Below are positions 8,447 to 11,146 of a stretch of DNA of 11,146 nt, in pieces (the stretch's first letter is position 1; the number at the start of each line of letters is the position of its first letter). The position numbers were made by a program, and so were the translations under genes. The notes beneath the pieces were generated by a model. It made no database searches and had not been told where the DNA came from. It saw only the letters and a list, made by a program, of their open reading frames with translations. This stretch comes from Euryarchaeota archaeon UBA602 (GTDB lineage: Archaea; Thermoplasmatota; Poseidoniia; Poseidoniales; Thalassarchaeaceae). The stretch covers positions 1 through 11,146 of the forward strand of contig DAHO01000074.1 in NCBI GenBank assembly GCA_002498455.1, written 5' to 3'.

Positions 8447-8472
8447 CCCTCCTCACGCGCTCGCGCGAGGGG
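8446..8472 (-). other. GC-rich hairpin in the purD-aglB intergenic region
   Basis: The six-base arms CCCCTC (8446-8451) and GAGGGG (8467-8472) are perfect inverted complements. Inside them CGCG (8456-8459) can pair with CGCG (8464-8467) around a CTCG loop, so two alternative stems are possible. It lies 33 bases past the purD stop and touches the TATA-like octamer. No poly-T tract follows on either strand, so it is not a typical archaeal terminator. An RNA-processing or mRNA-stabilising stem between the two genes is one reading. Confidence 0.45.
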
Positions 8473-8504
8473 ATGGTCGCAGTCACCCGAATTGCCAACC
8501 GTTG

Positions 8505-9776
8505 TCAAAGTGCCCTGTGACCAATATCTCGGCGGAAATGAGAGCCTTCAAGTTGAACTTTTGACAAGCATTTGTATGCCAAATTTTTGGCACTTTCCAG
8601 CGAATTTTCTGAGATGCCAGTGGCAGCCAGAACTCGCCCCCCTGTGGAAATCAATTTGCCATTTTCAAGGCCAGTACCCGCATGGTGAATCAAGTATTTG
8701 CCCTCCGCCATTGGTTGCCAGTCGGGAGAAATATCTCCGCCAATCAATCGACCTTTGACAGGGGGACCCGGGTAACCCTCTGCAGCAAGAACCACAGTCA
8801 TCGCATGAGCATCATGGAACGTCGGCATGGAATGGGCCAATCGTCCCTCGGCAACTGCGAGCAATAAATCACACAAATCACTGGAAATCAACGGCACGGT
8901 TACCTGTGTCTCAGGATCTCCAAACCGCACATTGTATTCGACTACGGAAGGCGCGCCCATTTCGTCTATCATCAAACCAACATAGAGGCAACCGCGATAC
9001 GGGGTGCTTTGAGACGAAAGGTGTACATGCATCGGCTCAACAATCTCTTGAATCGCACGATTGCGAACCTCTTTGGTCACCACTGGAGCGGGAGCATAGG
9101 CACCCATGCCTCCGGTATTCAAGCCCACATCCCCCTCACTGACTCGCTTGTGGTCTTGGCTGCAAGGCAGGGCAACGAAGCCGGATTCATCCATCATGAC
9201 CAACATACTCGCCTCTTCGCCTGCAAGGAATTCCTCAAGCAAAACCATGCCATCCGATTCGATTGAAGATTGAATGAATTCAAGCGCTTCATCCCGATTT
9301 TCTGTGACGACGACCCCTTTTCCTCCGGCGAGAACATCACGCTTGACAACCCAAGGAGAGCCCCAACGATCGATGGCTTCGTCCAAATCAGTTTCTTGAG
9401 TTAGATGCTGAACTCCGGCTGTGGGGATGCCCAAGTCCAGCATGACTTGCTTGGCAAAATCCTTGCTTCCTTCAAGCATTGCACCGTCAGCATGTGGACC
9501 GAAACTGGGTATCCCGATAGCACGCAGCGCATCGGATAAACCCGCGACGAGTGGTGCCTCTGGACCGACGACCACCAAATCAACACCCAGAGTTTGAGCC
9601 AATCCAACCTGTCCATCTACATCACTGGCTGACACCGGATGATTGGTCGCAATTTGGGCGGTGCCCGCGTTGCCGGGGGCAACATGTACTGAATCGACTG
9701 AAGGACTCTCAACCAAACCAATGGCGAGTGCATGTTCACGTCCGCCGCCACCGACAACAAGTACGGTACGCCCCAT
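8505..9776 (-). CDS. purD: Phosphoribosylamine--glycine ligase (GAR synthetase)
   Basis: PurD catalyses the second step of de novo purine synthesis in the cytoplasm: 5-phosphoribosylamine, glycine and ATP give glycinamide ribonucleotide, ADP and phosphate. The 423-residue product matches the family's usual length. It shows the N-terminal GGGGREHA nucleotide-fold signature (9-16), VGPEAPL (70-76), the ATP-grasp segment KRDVLAGGKGVVV (145-157), GDVGLNTGGMGAYAP (215-229), the GARS signature RFGDPETQ (284-291), and the C-terminal FRRDIGHRAL. The glycine-rich segment reads DVLAGGKG where many homologues have DGLAAGKG, a mild change. An AGGA site four bases before the ATG supports the start. The gene follows carS by 38 bases in the same direction and may be co-transcribed with it. 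No truncation or frameshift is visible. Confidence 0.97.
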   Translation of the reverse strand: MGRTVLVVGGGGREHALAIGLVESPSVDSVHVAPGNAGTAQIATNHPVSASDVDGQVGLAQTLGVDLVVVGPEAPLVAGLSDALRAIGIPSFGPHADGAMLEGSKDFAKQVMLDLGIPTAGVQHLTQETDLDEAIDRWGSPWVVKRDVLAGGKGVVVTENRDEALEFIQSSIESDGMVLLEEFLAGEEASMLVMMDESGFVALPCSQDHKRVSEGDVGLNTGGMGAYAPAPVVTKEVRNRAIQEIVEPMHVHLSSQSTPYRGCLYVGLMIDEMGAPSVVEYNVRFGDPETQVTVPLISSDLCDLLLAVAEGRLAHSMPTFHDAHAMTVVLAAEGYPGPPVKGRLIGGDISPDWQPMAEGKYLIHHAGTGLENGKLISTGGRVLAATGISENSLESAKNLAYKCLSKVQLEGSHFRRDIGHRAL

Positions 9777-9814
9777 GCCATCCTACGAGGCGTTTCGGCT
9801 CATGAAGAGTACCA

Positions 9815-10540
9815 TCAGTAAGGGACTTCCTTCAGACCCACCCAATAACCAAACATGTTGGTCAAGCGATGGATGACTGGCGTGAGTACAAGCAGTCCGA
9901 ACATTGCGATCATCAGGTCAGAATTGCCCACTAGGGCACTTGGGAACATCAACAAGCCCATTGCGAATGTGAAAATTGCGAAAGGGAGCGTGTCGAGCAA
10001 TGGGGCTTCTGAACTTTCATCACCTTCTCTCTTCTTGCCCATTCGGCGCTTAATGAACGAACCTGTACAATCGCCAATCATGCATCCAAAACCTAGGAAC
10101 GCACCCACGATGAATGCTGCGCCCCATTCTCCGCCAATCCAGAACCAATCCTCGGGTCCTGCCCAAAGAAGAGGATCAACGAAAATGCCATTGTCGACAA
10201 GATGGTTCTCACCAAGAGCATGAGTCAACATGCAAAGTAGGCCTGCACCGACGACAGCACCTAGCAAACCGTTCCATGTTTTGCCGTCACCCAGTACTCT
10301 GTATCCATCGGAAAGAGTCCTACCACCATCAATTGGGCGGGGCTCAATACCTGTCAAATCGGGGATCCACTTTCCTCCGAACATGGCGGCAGTATTGGCC
10401 AGGTAACCGGGAAGATAGAGCCACAATACGAGTAAGGGCCCACTCCACCAGCTCATCGATTCGGATACCGAAGGGGCGAGACTGAGCAATTGGGTGGGCA
10501 CAAAGGCAATGGAGACTGTACGGCTTAGAATTGTGCGCAT
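9815..10540 (-). CDS. carS: CDP-archaeol synthase
   Basis: CarS is an integral membrane CTP transferase of archaeal phospholipid synthesis: it converts unsaturated digeranylgeranylglyceryl phosphate and CTP to CDP-archaeol and pyrophosphate, which feeds head-group attachment. With the ATG at 10540 the product has 241 residues. Family hallmarks are LPGYLANTAAMFGG (43-56), PIDGGRTLSDGYRVLGDGKT (69-88), GDCTGSFIKRRMG (156-168) and the late LLDTLPFAI (181-189), with about five membrane segments (near 34-53, 91-110, 137-156, 186-204, 207-224). The start is uncertain. The ATG at 10456 (MSWWSGPLLVLW) would give 213 residues, nearer the short archaeal homologues I recall (about 170). A GTG at 10576 extends the frame by 12 residues. 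I chose 10540 because GAAGGA lies nine bases upstream. The gene diverges from the secreted-protein gene on the plus strand. Confidence 0.93.
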   Translation of the reverse strand: MRTILSRTVSIAFVPTQLLSLAPSVSESMSWWSGPLLVLWLYLPGYLANTAAMFGGKWIPDLTGIEPRPIDGGRTLSDGYRVLGDGKTWNGLLGAVVGAGLLCMLTHALGENHLVDNGIFVDPLLWAGPEDWFWIGGEWGAAFIVGAFLGFGCMIGDCTGSFIKRRMGKKREGDESSEAPLLDTLPFAIFTFAMGLLMFPSALVGNSDLMIAMFGLLVLTPVIHRLTNMFGYWVGLKEVPY

Positions 10541-10549
10541 GACGGCGCA

Positions 10550-10555
10550 TCCTTC
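10550..10555 (-). promoter_or_regulatory. Ribosome binding site supporting the carS start at 10540
   Basis: GAAGGA on the minus strand sits nine bases before the ATG at 10540. The alternative ATG at 10456 has no purine-rich site in front of it and could only be used as a leaderless or internal start. The site also lies in the short divergent gap before the plus-strand gene, so both genes share this control region. Confidence 0.4.
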
Positions 10556-10582
10556 ATGACCCCTACACATTGTCACACGTAC

Positions 10583-11146
10583 ATGAGAACCACACCGGTC
10601 CTGACTATGCTGCTCGCAACTTCGATGCTGCTCTGCACAATACCTGTCACAAACGCAGGCTCAGCACCCACCAATGGAGGGGTTGTGAACGTGACATCGG
10701 ATGAAACTTGGAACATTGGCTCAGAGTTGAATGCCATTGTCAACGTACAAGCGGGTGCCACACTGACCATCGAAGGCGATTACACACTGCCCAGTGGAGC
10801 GAGTATTACTGTGGCTCAAGGGGGGACGTTGCGGATAGATGGAGGTTCATTGACTGGAGAGGACTTCTCACATGCAGTGCGGATGATTCCCAATGTTCAA
10901 TCTAGCCTGACAATCGATTCCGAACTCACCGATGGAGGATTTGATCTGACCATCGTTTCTCCAGATGGAATGAACATGACTGGATGGTCTGTTACGGGTG
11001 AAAATCGGCCTGCAGAGGACATGTCAGGTTCACAACATGTACTCAATTTTCCTGCTGGAATTTCCGGTGATTACCAGCTGAATTTTTCTCTGAATCCAGG
11101 TAGTTTTACAGATTTAGTCGTCGACCATCTGATTATTGATGATGGC
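10583..11146 (+). CDS. Secreted surface protein with signal peptide and beta-helix-like repeats (3' partial)
   Basis: I do not recognise a named family. The frame is open for 188 codons to the window edge. The first 25 residues form a Sec-type signal peptide: a short MR start, a hydrophobic core VLTMLLATSMLLCTIPV, and a likely cleavage after TNA. No lipobox is present. The mature part is rich in short Gly/Thr/Ile strand-turn units such as VQAGATLTIEGDYTLPSGAS and ITVAQGGTLRIDGGSLTG, which resemble the rungs of right-handed beta-helix or polymer-forming surface proteins. Three sequons (NVT, NMT, NFS) make it a candidate substrate of the AglB encoded nearby. No Shine-Dalgarno site precedes the ATG. 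An in-frame ATG at 10556 would add nine residues (MTPTHCHTY) and is possible, but it makes a less typical signal peptide. The gene is divergent from carS. Function beyond cell-surface location is unknown. Confidence 0.8.
   Translation, partial: MRTTPVLTMLLATSMLLCTIPVTNAGSAPTNGGVVNVTSDETWNIGSELNAIVNVQAGATLTIEGDYTLPSGASITVAQGGTLRIDGGSLTGEDFSHAVRMIPNVQSSLTIDSELTDGGFDLTIVSPDGMNMTGWSVTGENRPAEDMSGSQHVLNFPAGISGDYQLNFSLNPGSFTDLVVDHLIIDDG

Noticed and set aside
8446..8472. Hairpin as a transcription terminator for purD
   Set aside because: No T-rich tract follows it in the transcript direction, and archaeal terminators normally rely on one.
8384..8758. Plus-strand open frame of 124 codons over the purD-aglB gap
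   Set aside because: Most of it is antisense to the purD C-terminus. The rest crosses the GC-rich hairpin, and the product has no recognisable feature.
9401..9616. Short minus-strand frame overlapping purD
   Set aside because: It is out of frame with purD, which has intact family motifs throughout this stretch.
1..11146. Mobile element, prophage or defence system
   Set aside because: No transposase, integrase, terminal inverted repeats, nuclease or toxin-antitoxin motifs were seen. All genes fit envelope or core metabolism.

Overview
The window looks like a piece of an archaeal chromosome. The best fit is a planktonic marine Thermoplasmatota-type archaeon of the Marine Group II / Poseidoniales kind. 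This is inferred from an archaeal AglB-type oligosaccharyltransferase, an archaeal CDP-archaeol synthase, moderate GC content, and very large acidic surface proteins rich in Asn-X-Ser/Thr. No rRNA or other taxonomic marker is present, so the placement stays tentative.

Layout. Positions 1-8369 (minus strand) are one uninterrupted reading frame of at least 2789 codons. I read it from an ATG at 8369 through to the window edge and met no stop; its C-terminus lies outside the window. It encodes a composite oligosaccharyltransferase in four parts: an extra N-terminal multi-membrane module (residues 1 to about 355), an STT3/AglB membrane core with all expected acidic catalytic motifs (about 356-870), the extracellular WWDYG domain (about 871-1440), and a very long sequon-rich arm of beta-sandwich-like repeats (about 1441 to beyond 2789). 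A 135-base gap with a GC-rich hairpin separates it from purD (8505-9776, minus). Upstream, 38 bases away and co-oriented, lies the CDP-archaeol synthase gene carS (about 9815-10540, minus). A divergent gene starts at 10583 (plus) and runs off the right edge; it encodes a secreted protein with a signal peptide and beta-helix-like repeats.

How they fit together. CarS makes the activated archaeal lipid precursor. AglB transfers lipid-linked glycans onto Asn-X-Ser/Thr sequons outside the cell membrane. The divergent secreted protein and AglB's own arm both carry sequons and are plausible acceptors. PurD is a housekeeping purine enzyme between them. The outstanding feature is the AglB architecture: a glycosyltransferase flanked by an unrecognised membrane module and tethered to a giant surface arm that has about 35 potential glycosylation sites, against about 3 in the catalytic part. 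No tRNA, rRNA, CRISPR array, insertion sequence or phage gene was seen.
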